Below are positions 9,024 through 17,219 of a stretch of 64,000 bases of DNA, piece after piece; the first letter of the stretch is position 1; each line of letters opens with the position of its first letter. Origin of the DNA: Fusobacterium sp. FSA-380-WT-3A (GTDB lineage Bacteria; Fusobacteriota; Fusobacteriia; Fusobacteriales; Fusobacteriaceae); assembly GCF_012843705.1 (NCBI RefSeq), contig NZ_JABAFQ010000005.1:1-64000 (forward strand). Reading direction: 5' to 3'. The translations under genes and the position numbers were made by a program. The notes beneath the pieces are model-generated. The model was given only the letters and a program-made list of their open reading frames with translations. It was not told where the DNA came from and did not search any database.

Positions 9024-9116
9024 TTATTTTCTAAACATTTCTCTTATTAAACCAATAATAACAAAAGCTGCTATAATTATTCCCATTCCTAATACAACTA
9101 TATCTAAAACACCCAT
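9024..9116 (-). CDS. 30-residue membrane protein, symporter small accessory type
   Basis: A short frame: ATG at 9116, TAA at 9024-9026, 30 residues with one hydrophobic segment (about residues 4-24, including GMGIIIAAFVIIGL) followed by the basic end REMFRK. The Shine-Dalgarno GAGGTG lies inside the last codons of the upstream SSS symporter, and only two bases separate its stop from this ATG, so translation is coupled. Very small single-span proteins encoded next to sodium:solute symporters are known (symporter small accessory proteins, and MetS beside MetP). The role as a partner subunit is inferred from size and position. Confidence 0.75.
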   Translation of the reverse strand: MGVLDIVVLGMGIIIAAFVIIGLIREMFRK

Positions 9117-9118
9117 CT

Positions 9119-10498
9119 TTATTTCACCTCTTTTTCTTTAAATGTAACTAAACTTACTATAAACATAGTTAAAGAAGAAAAAATTAAAGACACTATAATG
9201 TGATGAACCCCAAATGGTTGTTTAGCAATCCACCATCCAGTTGAAGAAATTACAGAAACTATAATAGTTGCTATAGCTCCTTGAGATGTAGCTTTTTTCC
9301 AGAAAAAACCAGCTACTATAATAGGTAAAATAGCACTTGTATATGGAGCACTTACATCTTGCATTATTCCTACTATTGAACTTGCAAAATTTGCTATTAT
9401 AATACTTAATATTCCAACCCCTACTACTGAATATCTTGAAATAGAAACCATTTTATTTTCATCTATATTAGGATAAATTCTTTTAATAACATTATCAGTT
9501 ATATTAACAGAAGTTATTAATAATAATGAACCTGAAGTAGAAACAACTGCTGCTAAAAGTCCTGCAAGTAATAAACCTCCAACAACAGGATTTGTCAATC
9601 TATCTATCATTGTAGGTAATATTGCATCTGAATTAACCACATCAGGAAAAAGAAGAGCTCCCGATAATCCTATTACAGCACACATTAAAAAATATGGTAA
9701 ATAAATTAATAAAGATGCTGTAACTGTTGCTCCTTTGGCTTCTATTGAATTTTTAGCTCCACATATACGAAGAAAATTTTCTTGACTAACAAAATTTGTT
9801 GGAATTATCCACATTAATATTCCTACTATTCCTAAAATTCCAGAAGCCCATGGGTCAAAATAGCTTGCTGGTAATTTTTCTATCATAACTTCAAATCCAC
9901 CTGTATTTGTTATAGATAATATTGGTAAAACTACCATAACAGCCATAATCATAATGATCATATTAATAGAATCTGTATATGAAGCTGCAACTAATCCTCC
10001 AAGAACTGTATAAGTAATCATTACAACTCCCATTAATATACATGCTTGTAAAATAGATAAACTAGGAATAAATGTTTGTGTTATTGTTCCTAAAGCTCTA
10101 ACTTGTCCTGCTGTTAATGCTATTAACGCAAATAAATTTAATACTGTAATCCAATCTGCAACTTTTTGTCCATATTGTTCTTTCATAATATCTGGAACTG
10201 TTATTTTTCCTGAATCTCTTAATTTTTTTGCTAAAAATAAACCACAAAATAATAATCCTAAAGCAGCCCCTATTCCTAACCACAATCCTGATATTCCATC
10301 AGCAAAAACCATTCCTGCTACTCCCATTGTAGCACCTGCTCCTATTGCTGAGGCTGAAATAGAATGGACATTTCTCCAAAATGGAATATTTCTTCCTGCA
10401 ACAGTGAAATCTTCATAATTTTTAATTTTTTTTGAGCAATAAATTCCTATAGCTATCATTACAATCATATAGACTATCGCAATAAATAATTTTATCAT
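9119..10498 (-). CDS. SSS-family sodium:solute symporter
   Basis: A 459-residue inner-membrane protein of the SSS family, with about thirteen hydrophobic segments. The opening with YEDFTVAGRNIPFW (about residues 29-42), the SASAIGAGATMGVAGM core segment and the LLAAVVSTSGSLLL region (Na+-site segment) are typical. Substrates in this family include amino acids, pantothenate and organic acids; the setting between a PLP lyase and RidA suggests an amino acid. It starts 17 bases after the lyase gene and its last codons overlap the ribosome binding site of the 30-residue partner. Confidence 0.88.
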   Translation of the reverse strand: MIKLFIAIVYMIVMIAIGIYCSKKIKNYEDFTVAGRNIPFWRNVHSISASAIGAGATMGVAGMVFADGISGLWLGIGAALGLLFCGLFLAKKLRDSGKITVPDIMKEQYGQKVADWITVLNLFALIALTAGQVRALGTITQTFIPSLSILQACILMGVVMITYTVLGGLVAASYTDSINMIIMIMAVMVVLPILSITNTGGFEVMIEKLPASYFDPWASGILGIVGILMWIIPTNFVSQENFLRICGAKNSIEAKGATVTASLLIYLPYFLMCAVIGLSGALLFPDVVNSDAILPTMIDRLTNPVVGGLLLAGLLAAVVSTSGSLLLITSVNITDNVIKRIYPNIDENKMVSISRYSVVGVGILSIIIANFASSIVGIMQDVSAPYTSAILPIIVAGFFWKKATSQGAIATIIVSVISSTGWWIAKQPFGVHHIIVSLIFSSLTMFIVSLVTFKEKEVK

Positions 10499-10515
10499 AG
10501 AATTACCCCCCTTTT

Positions 10516-11694
10516 TTATCCTAAATTTATTAAGGCTTTTTCTAAACGATCTAATCCTTCTTTTAAAACTTCATGACTTGTTGCTAAACAAATTCTTATA
10601 TGACCTGCTGATCCTGGTCCAAAAAATCTATCTCCTCCAGGAACTATTGATAATTTATATTTTTCTCTTACATAATCTACAAATTCTACAGGATCCATTT
10701 TTGTCTCAGAAATATCTGGAAAAATTACAAATGTAGCGCTAGGTTTATGACATTTTATTTTAGGCATTTTAGAAATACGCTCTAATGCATAATCTCTATT
10801 TTCCATCATTTGTAATACAAATTTATCAACCCAATAATAGCATTTATTCATACATGCCATTCCTGCTATTTGCGAAAGAGAAGAAATTCCACCAATTGTT
10901 GTATTAACTAAAGAAGTATCAACTATTTTATTAAAAATTTCCTCTTCTTGACAATAAATACATCCTGCTCTAAGACCAGCTATGCCAAAACTTTTTGAAA
11001 ATCCAAAAACTGATAATGTTCTTTTATTTCTTTCGCTTCCTAAAGAAATAATACTATTAAATTTTGCATCGGGATATACTATATCTGACCATATTTCATC
11101 ATTCATTATATAAAAACCATATTTTTCAGATAAACTTAAAATATGTTCTAAATCTTCTATTGGATAAACCATTCCTAAAGGATTGTGTGGATTACATAAT
11201 CCTAACATTTTTGTTTTTGGTGTTATATAAGATTCTAAATCACTAAAATCAATTTTTCCATCTTTTATTTTCATTGGAAATAAAATAACTTTTCCTCCTG
11301 CTGCTTCTACTGATGTTTTAAATAGAAAATCTACTGGGTCAAAAACAATTGCTTCATCTCCTGGTTGTAATACTGTTTTTGCTATTATCTCCATTCCTCT
11401 CGCTGCACTATCTATAGGAAGAATTAAATTAGGATCAACTTTTTCATTTTTTCTTTCCCATAAAGCTTTTGATATTGCTTCTTTAAATTCAGGAAAACCT
11501 AATTTAGGAGTATAAGAAAAATATCCTTCTTTTGAATAATTAATAATATCTTCTACAATTTCTGGAGCTACTGGAAAGTCTGAGTCTGCTGCTGTTAAAG
11601 GAATAACTCCTTCTTCTACTTCTGCCCAACGCATATTATATGCTCTTTTTTTCAATACTCCAAATTTGATTTCTTCATTTTTAAACTCTACCAT
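10516..11694 (-). CDS. MalY/PatB-family PLP-dependent lyase, second copy
   Basis: A 392-residue PLP enzyme of the same family as 4417-5577 but clearly divergent from it. The NPHNPLG loop is at residues 168-174, NDEIW at 198-202 and the PLP lysine is K234 in GFSKSF. Likely a C-S lyase or an aminotransferase. It is the first gene of a leftward operon: lyase, SSS symporter, small membrane protein, YheO-type regulator, RidA. A LysR gene is divergent to it across a 398-bp interval. Start ATG with a GGAGG-type site. The reaction is family-level; the substrate is open. Confidence 0.87.
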   Translation of the reverse strand: MVEFKNEEIKFGVLKKRAYNMRWAEVEEGVIPLTAADSDFPVAPEIVEDIINYSKEGYFSYTPKLGFPEFKEAISKALWERKNEKVDPNLILPIDSAARGMEIIAKTVLQPGDEAIVFDPVDFLFKTSVEAAGGKVILFPMKIKDGKIDFSDLESYITPKTKMLGLCNPHNPLGMVYPIEDLEHILSLSEKYGFYIMNDEIWSDIVYPDAKFNSIISLGSERNKRTLSVFGFSKSFGIAGLRAGCIYCQEEEIFNKIVDTSLVNTTIGGISSLSQIAGMACMNKCYYWVDKFVLQMMENRDYALERISKMPKIKCHKPSATFVIFPDISETKMDPVEFVDYVREKYKLSIVPGGDRFFGPGSAGHIRICLATSHEVLKEGLDRLEKALINLG

Positions 11695-12092
11695 GTTATT
11701 CCTCCTTAATATTTATTTGTATATTCTATTTTCTATAATTATACCATAAAATATTTTTTAGTCAATGAATTTTTTTTTATTATTTTTAAAAAACTGATTT
11801 ATTTTAATATATAAAATTCGTATATAAAATATAAATATTCTTTATTTTTATTTTTAAAATTTTAAAAATTTTTATATCTATTTTATGGTTATGTTTAATT
11901 TTTTTTATTTATTTCTAATATCTTAATAAAAAAAATATATATAATATAAAAAATAACTTCATTTTATAATATAAATAACAAGTACTTCTACTTAGATTCT
12001 ATATATCTTTCTTTACTATTATGAAAATATTTATTTTTTGTATTAAAATATGATATGATTAATTTATAATTATTATTTTAAAGGAGTAAAAA
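11695..12092. promoter_or_regulatory. Divergent promoter region between lyase operon and lysR
   Basis: A 398-bp AT-rich interval between the leftward lyase-symporter-ridA operon and the rightward LysR gene. LysR proteins usually bind such intervals and control the divergent unit. Many TATAAT-like stretches occur; I cannot pick a single promoter or a clear T-N11-A box. Confidence 0.5.
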
Positions 12093-13034
12093 ATGACAAC
12101 AAGTTTTTCAATCTTTTTAATAGTTGCAGAAGAATTAAACATCAGTAAAGCCGCAAAAAAATCTTTCGTTACTCAACAATGCGTTAGTGACCATATAAAA
12201 AGATTAGAAGAAACATATAAAATAAAGCTTTTCAATAGAAAACCTAAGTTTTCTCTAACTCCTGCAGGAGAAATAATGAGGAACTCTTTAATAAAAATGA
12301 AAATTATTGAAGAAAACATGGAAAAACAATTAATAGAATTAAAAAATGAAGTAACAGGAGAAATAAGGTTTGGAATAAGTTCTATAAGAGCAAGAATACT
12401 AGCAAGTAAACTTATAAAAGAATATAAAAATTTATACCCCAATGTATCTATCTCTTTTATTTTAGATGATACTAAAAATTTAGAAAAATATTTATTAAAA
12501 GGGGAAATCGATTTATTTGTTGGAGTCAATACTATTAAAAATTCTTTTTTCCATGTAGAAAAAATAGGAGAAGATAATCTATATTTTATTTGTACAGAGA
12601 ATCTTTTAAAAAAATACCTTACTATTCTTGAATTAAACGAAATCATAAAAAATAAAGAAATCAAAATAGAAAAAATAAAAAATATTCCTATCATTTCTAG
12701 TGGAAAAGAAAGTAATGCTTCCTCTTTAATTAAAGAGTTTTGTAAATATAAAAATATAGAATTAAACAAAAAAGTTTATATAAGTGATATTTATAGTTCT
12801 TTCCCTATGTGCGAAGAAGAAATTGGAGGCTTTTTCTGCCCAACAATACTTCTCAATGATATAGAAAATTTTAATAAAGATAAACTAAATAAACTTGAAA
12901 TTTTTAAAATCAAAGATTTAAATAAGCATTTAAATTTTGATTTAGTTTATCCACAAATTATTAATTTTCCACTATATGTAGAAGATTTTATAAAATTAAT
13001 TAAGTTAGAAGTAAATAAAATATATAATAAATAA
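12093..13034 (+). CDS. LysR-family transcriptional regulator
   Basis: A 313-residue LysR regulator. The N-terminal winged helix covers about residues 1-60 (ELNISKAAKKSFVTQQCVSDHIKRL, then KLFNRKPKFSLTPAG), followed by the linker helix and a substrate-binding domain from about residue 90. AAAGGAG lies before the ATG. It reads away from the lyase-symporter-ridA operon, which is its most likely target, and converges on ilvD with a shared terminator. The co-inducer is unknown. Confidence 0.88.
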   Translation: MTTSFSIFLIVAEELNISKAAKKSFVTQQCVSDHIKRLEETYKIKLFNRKPKFSLTPAGEIMRNSLIKMKIIEENMEKQLIELKNEVTGEIRFGISSIRARILASKLIKEYKNLYPNVSISFILDDTKNLEKYLLKGEIDLFVGVNTIKNSFFHVEKIGEDNLYFICTENLLKKYLTILELNEIIKNKEIKIEKIKNIPIISSGKESNASSLIKEFCKYKNIELNKKVYISDIYSSFPMCEEEIGGFFCPTILLNDIENFNKDKLNKLEIFKIKDLNKHLNFDLVYPQIINFPLYVEDFIKLIKLEVNKIYNK

Positions 13035-13057
13035 AAAAGTGGCTTTTGCCACTTTTT
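13034..13057. terminator. Bidirectional terminator between lysR and ilvD
   Basis: GTGGC (13039-13043), TTTT loop, GCCAC (13048-13052), with A5 before and T5 after. It serves the converging lysR and ilvD genes and overlaps the end of both. Confidence 0.85.
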
Positions 13058-14765
13058 ATTTTAACTTATTAACTTTTAATATAGCTCCTTTATCTGCTGA
13101 AGTAACTAATTCAGCATATTTTGCTAAAGAAGGTGTTCTTTCTTTATATATTGGTTTGAAATTTCTTAATCTTCTTTCTATTTCTTCTTTTGGAACATTT
13201 AAATCTAGTCTTCTATTTGGTATATCTATTGTTATTGTATCTCCTTCTTCAACTATTGCTATTGGTCCTCCTGCTGCTGCTTCTGGTGAAATGTGCCCTA
13301 TTGCTGGTCCTCTTGTTGAACCTGAAAATCTTCCATCAGTTACTAATGCACAACTTTCATCCATTCCACGACCTACTAAAAGTGAAGTTGTCATATGCAT
13401 TTCTCTCATTCCTGGTCCACCTTTTGGTCCTTCATATCTTGTAACTATTATATCTCCTGGTTTTATTAAATCATTTGAAACTGCATAACTTGCTTCTTCC
13501 ATTGAATGGAAAACTCTAGCTTTTCCTGTAAAATTATACATTGAAGGCTTTACTCCTGATTTTTTTACAACTGCACCATCTGGAGCAAGAGAACCAAATA
13601 ATATAGCTATTCCTCCTTCATCATTTTTAGGTGTCGAAATAGGATAAATAACATCATTTTCTACTAATGGCACATCTTTTAAATTCTCAACTAGTGTTTT
13701 TCCTGTAACTGTTAAATGATTTTTTTCAAGTTTTGATTCTATAGCTTTTAATACACTATACACTCCTCCATTTTCATCTAAAACTGACATTGGATATTTT
13801 CCTGATGGTTTTATATTACATAAATAAGGAACTTTTCTACTTATTTCATCAAAATCTTTTAAAGATAATTTTACTTCTGCTTCATTTGCTATAGACATTA
13901 AATGTAATACTGTATTTGTTGAAGCCCCCATAGCCATAGTCATTGAAATTCCATTTAATAATGCTTCTCTTGTAAGAATTTTTCTTGAATTTAAATTTTC
14001 TTTAATCATCTCAACTATTCTTTTTCCAGAATTTTTAGCAATTCTTCTTCTTTCAGATGAAACTGCTAAAGCTGTTCCTGCTTTTGGAAGAGCTAAACCT
14101 AAAGCTTCACATAAGCAACACATTGAATTTGCTGTTCCCAACATAGCACAAGAACCATAAGTTGGAAGAGCAACTTTTTCTATTTCTAATAATTCTTCAG
14201 GTGTTAAATGACCTGTTTGAGTTTTTCCTATAAACTCTCTCATATCTGTAAGAGTTATTACATCCTTGTCTTTATATTTTCCAGCTAACATAGGTCCTGC
14301 TGGAACCATTATTGTAGGAATATTTGTTCTTGCTGCTGCCATTATCATTCCTGGAACTATCTTATCACATCCAGGTAACATTACCATAGCATCAAAATGA
14401 TGAGCTTCTATCATCATTTCAACAGAATCAGCTATAATTTCTCTACTTGGTAAAGGATAACGCATTCCTTTATGTCCTTGACATATTCCATCACAAAGAG
14501 CAATAGTACTAAATTCTCTTGGAATTCCACCTGCTTCTATAATTCCTTGTTTAACATACTCTACTATCTCTTTTAAATGAATATGTCCTGGTACCATTTC
14601 AGTAAATGAATTTACTACAGCAACTAAAGGCTTTTTAAAATCATCAGTATCTAATCCTGTACTATATAATAAAGCTCTATGTGCTGAACGTTCTATTCCA
14701 TTTGTTAATTCTCCACTTTTATAATTACTAAAATGCATTTTTTCCTCTAATTTTTTATTATCCAT
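13056..14765 (-). CDS. ilvD: Dihydroxy-acid dehydratase
   Basis: A 569-residue IlvD/Edd-family Fe-S dehydratase, matching the usual length. IlvD converts 2,3-dihydroxy-3-methylbutanoate and its ethyl homologue to the keto acids in valine and isoleucine synthesis. The cluster cysteines are C133 (PGCDKIVPGM) and C206 (YGSCAMLGTANSM). The first position reads VPGHIHL, as in the [4Fe-4S] E. coli type, rather than having the third cysteine of [2Fe-2S] types. AAGGAG precedes the ATG. No other ilv gene is nearby, so this is an isolated gene within the accessory island; a role on another hydroxy acid (sugar acid dehydratases belong to the same superfamily) cannot be excluded. Confidence 0.88.
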   Translation of the reverse strand: MDNKKLEEKMHFSNYKSGELTNGIERSAHRALLYSTGLDTDDFKKPLVAVVNSFTEMVPGHIHLKEIVEYVKQGIIEAGGIPREFSTIALCDGICQGHKGMRYPLPSREIIADSVEMMIEAHHFDAMVMLPGCDKIVPGMIMAAARTNIPTIMVPAGPMLAGKYKDKDVITLTDMREFIGKTQTGHLTPEELLEIEKVALPTYGSCAMLGTANSMCCLCEALGLALPKAGTALAVSSERRRIAKNSGKRIVEMIKENLNSRKILTREALLNGISMTMAMGASTNTVLHLMSIANEAEVKLSLKDFDEISRKVPYLCNIKPSGKYPMSVLDENGGVYSVLKAIESKLEKNHLTVTGKTLVENLKDVPLVENDVIYPISTPKNDEGGIAILFGSLAPDGAVVKKSGVKPSMYNFTGKARVFHSMEEASYAVSNDLIKPGDIIVTRYEGPKGGPGMREMHMTTSLLVGRGMDESCALVTDGRFSGSTRGPAIGHISPEAAAGGPIAIVEEGDTITIDIPNRRLDLNVPKEEIERRLRNFKPIYKERTPSLAKYAELVTSADKGAILKVNKLK

Positions 14766-14938
14766 TTTTTCTCCTTAATTATAATTTTTTTCTTTTATAA
14801 TAGTATATTAGAATAAAATACATCAAAAATCAAACAGAAAAATTTGGATATATAACAAGAAAAAACTTGTATGTTTTCACTATTTATCATTAAAAAGTTT
14901 ATTATTATTTTGTTACCTTTTTGTTACCTACCACCACA

Positions 14939-15054
14939 AAAAAAGGGTATTTTTTAGGTATTTTTTTATTTTTATAAAGTAAAAAAGTCCTGTAAATAAA
15001 GGGCTTTTGATGTTCTTCGTTAAAAGAATTACTTTTCTGCGTAAACAGAAACTT
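14939..15054. repeat. rpmA-3'-end direct repeat, copy B (middle att site)
   Basis: 116 bp aligning without gaps to copies A and C; it differs from C at about seven positions, some in the terminator stem and some in the former rpmA codons. It is preceded at 14908-14937 by TTTGTTACC, TTTTTGTTACC and TACCACCAC, partly shared with the left flank of copy C (ACCTACCACCAC at 23450-23461), and followed from 15115 by a sequence nearly shared with the right flank of copy A. It therefore joins the right end of one element to the left end of the next. Confidence 0.8.
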
Positions 15055-15348
15055 CACTAAATCATTTTTCATAATGCTTTATTTTAAAAAGATTTATAAA
15101 ATCTTAAAAATAAATTTGTTACCTTTTTGTTGGTTATCCTATAATCATTTCTAGAATTTTTAAATAGTTCTTTTTTTATTCCCACTCTACAAATATAAAT
15201 TTTTATGCTTTTAAAACCCTTTAAAATCAAGCTTTTTATTTTATAAAAAATTTATTTTTTTATATATTTTATAGAGTTTTTAATTTTTTACGGCCAACTA
15301 TGTTTTTTTAGAAGCTAAGAAAACACTAAACTTTAAGAAGGTAAATTT
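15055..15348. other. Left end of the second island, no gene seen
   Basis: AT-rich. Holds the element-end sequence from 15115 (TTTGTTACC, then TTTTTGTTGGTTATCC) that matches 4313-4342 beside copy A. I see no coding region. Confidence 0.45.
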
Positions 15349-16451
15349 CTAAATAAAAGTATTATGAAACAAAGAGATAATCTCTTTGTTAGGTATTCTA
15401 ATTGAGAAAACATTATCAACTACATCTTTTTTAATTGTCAAATAACCAGAGTACAACATCAACAAAAAAATTTCATTAGTATTTAAATCATTATGTATAT
15501 CATTTAGATTCATCTTGACTCTTATATTCTCTTGGTTGAAAAACCTTTCTAAAATATCAAAAATATCTCTACCACTCTTTCTCAATATCTTTCTAATTAG
15601 ATAATTAGATATAGTATTTACCCAATAATAAGTAGTAAACTTTTTGTTTTCAAGATTATATTTAACATTATAATATTTTAGGACTTCTTCAACTTCATTC
15701 TCAAGTAATCCAGAATACTCTTCATATCTTTTTGTATTTAAAATACTATCTGTTGTAAATTGTTCAAGTCTGAAAATATTACAGCTTGAGTCACTATAAT
15801 TATTCCAATGAGTACTCCTATTTGTAAATTAACATTTGATTTTAATGCTCCGCCATAGAAAATTTAAAAAAATTGTAAAGTTTCATTATAGTACTAAACT
15901 CATGAGTAGTAAATAACGGTGTATCATACTCATCTATTAAAAGAATAATATTTGTTTTATATTTTCTAAAAAGTAACCTATCAAAAATTGTAGGCTATAC
16001 TACAATTCACTTAAATCTCCACATCCATTTTGAAAATTAGTTAAAATTCTTTTTTCTTCTTCAAAGATACAAAACTTTTCAAACCTTTGATACTCTTTAA
16101 TCATTCTAAATACAAATAAATCCCTAGCTGATAAAAAATCTTTCCAAGTAACTTCTTTAATCTCTTTTAGAGTGAGAAATATAACCAGATCCGTATTCTT
16201 CTATCATTGGAGAGTTTTCTATATATAATCCATTAAATAGATTTCTATTCCCTTCTTTCTCTTTTATATCAAATATATCAAAAAAATATTTTATCATAGA
16301 CATATTGAGAGTTTTTCAAATCTTCTAGTATGGAAAATCTATCAACTATACTCTCTTCTATTAGTTTATATTTATTACAAATAGTAGTTTTTTAAATTAC
16401 ACTTTTAAAATCACCTATTCCTATACCTATTTTCTTTTTCTCAACTCTCAT
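15349..16451 (-). pseudogene. Broken AAA-ATPase-like / DUF1703-type protein
   Basis: Fragments in several frames reconstruct one protein of the AAA-ATPase-like (PF09820) plus C-terminal nuclease-like family common in Fusobacteria and Bacteroidetes. In order on the minus strand they are: an N-terminal MRVEKKKIGIGIGDFKSVI from an ATG at 16451; a Walker B part ILLIDEYDTPLF near 15920; EEYSGLLENEVEEVLKYY near 15700; and the C-terminal frame IFDILERFF to FHNTFI still open at 15349-15585. Frameshifts and stops separate these parts, so no functional product is expected. Intact members are of unknown function, though a mobile or defence-related role has been suggested. Confidence 0.78.
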
Positions 16452-16578
16452 CTCTTGATCTACCTTTGATTCTATTATACCATTTTAAAAAATAAAGTAA
16501 ATAAAGTATTCTATCCTCTAACTCTTTTAAATAACTAAAATATAATTTAATCTTACCCTTCAATAATTTTAAAAATAA

Positions 16579-16677
16579 ATTTTAGTTCTATATTGGAGTA
16601 GTCTTAAGCCTAATAGAAAAAGATTTCCCAAGTTTAGTTGAGTTTTAGTCTCCTTCTATATTGGAGTAGTCTTAAGC
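16579..16677 (-). CRISPR. Two-repeat CRISPR remnant, type VI-A-like repeat
   Basis: A full 36-bp repeat at 16642-16677 and a 31-bp degenerate copy at 16579-16609, separated by a 32-bp unique spacer (16610-16641). Read on the minus strand the repeat begins GCTTAAGACTA, has a four-base stem CTCC / GGAG around the nine-base loop AATATAGAA, and ends ACTAAAAC. This is the layout of Cas13a (C2c2) repeats of Leptotrichia and relatives, which also have a 5' GACTA-type flank, a four-base stem, a nine-base loop ending GAA, and the 3' end ACTAAAAC. The degenerate copy lacks five bases covering the GGAG strand, as expected of a terminal or decayed repeat. No cas gene is in the window. Confidence 0.72.
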
Positions 16678-16726
16678 GAAACTAACTCAAGATATATTAA
16701 AAGAATTTGATATAGAAGTATAGTAT

Positions 16727-16764
16727 AAAAGGTTGAGTAGATTAATTCCTACTCAGCCTTTTTT
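16727..16764 (+). terminator. Rightward hairpin terminator of a lost gene
   Basis: AAGG, TTGAGTAG and CTACTCA, CCTT pair around an ATTAATTC loop (16729-16740 with 16749-16760), followed by a T run. Directly before it is a 14-codon coding-like tail on the plus strand (stop TAG at 16721-16723; last residues DILKEFDIEV), probably the end of a deleted gene. Confidence 0.65.
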
Positions 16765-16902
16765 ATATTAAATACAAAAAAGCATACAAAGGAATACTTT
16801 TTACTCCATTTTTTAAGCCAAAGTTTTTAGTCAAAAATATTAATACTATTTTTTTAGAAAAAGAAAATTTTAAAAGTTTACAGTTTTAAAATTATTTTTC
16901 TT

Positions 16903-17031
16903 CATTAGAAATTTTCAGTGAATAACTTCTTCAAAAGTTACCCAATTTATTCTTTTTCTCAACTCCTTTTTCATCATTAAAAGGTATCATTATTAATTCT
17001 TTTATTAAGCCAATTTTTTTAAAAAAGTTCT
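16903..17031 (-). pseudogene. Decayed partial copy of the nuclease-like gene at 18832-19362
   Basis: The sequence matches 18869-19046 in several blocks (for example CATTAGAAATTTT, TTCTTCAAAAGTTACCCAAT and CTCAACTCCTTTTTCATC) but lacks about 46 bp in the middle and has frame-breaking changes. It corresponds to the C-terminal quarter of that gene. The two copies flank the AlbA_2 gene, which points to a duplication or recombination event in the island. Confidence 0.75.
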
Positions 17032-17046
17032 TTTTATTTTTTATAT

Positions 17047-17116
17047 ATTTTTAATAGTTTTTTATAAAAATTTAATGTTTTTTTTAATATTTAATAGTTT
17101 TTAAAATTTATTTAAT
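17047..17116. repeat. Intergenic repeat shared with 18700-18750
   Basis: The AT-rich sequence with TTTTAATAGTTTTTTATAA followed by AATAGTTTTTAAAATT recurs upstream of the AlbA_2 gene at about 18700-18750. With the neighbouring gene remnant it marks a duplicated segment. Low complexity limits how much weight this carries alone. Confidence 0.5.
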
Positions 17117-17197
17117 CTTTTTTATTAGAATTATATCATATATTTTATCTGCTCATAATTAAATCAATTATTTTTACTTTTATTATATTTATAAAAA

Positions 17198-17219
17198 AGT
17201 GGAGATTTTACTCTCCACT
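17198..17219 (-). terminator. Terminator of the AlbA_2 gene
   Basis: AGTGGAGA (17198-17205) and TCTCCACT (17212-17219) form an 8-bp stem, followed on the minus strand by T6. It touches the stop codon of the gene at 17218. Confidence 0.85.

Noticed and set aside
11064-11246. Rightward frame within the second PatB-type gene
   Set aside because: Antisense shadow, no ribosome binding site.
12173-12769. Leftward open frame of 198 codons across lysR
   Set aside because: Antisense to a complete LysR gene and made of the hydrophobic complement of lysine-rich codons.
13039-13488. Rightward open frame of 149 codons across ilvD
   Set aside because: It lies wholly opposite ilvD, whose motifs are complete, and has no Shine-Dalgarno; it is an antisense shadow.
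16679-16723. 14-codon plus-strand tail before the terminator at 16727
   Set aside because: It looks coding but an in-frame stop lies inside the CRISPR repeat just upstream; too short to call a gene. Noted only with the terminator.
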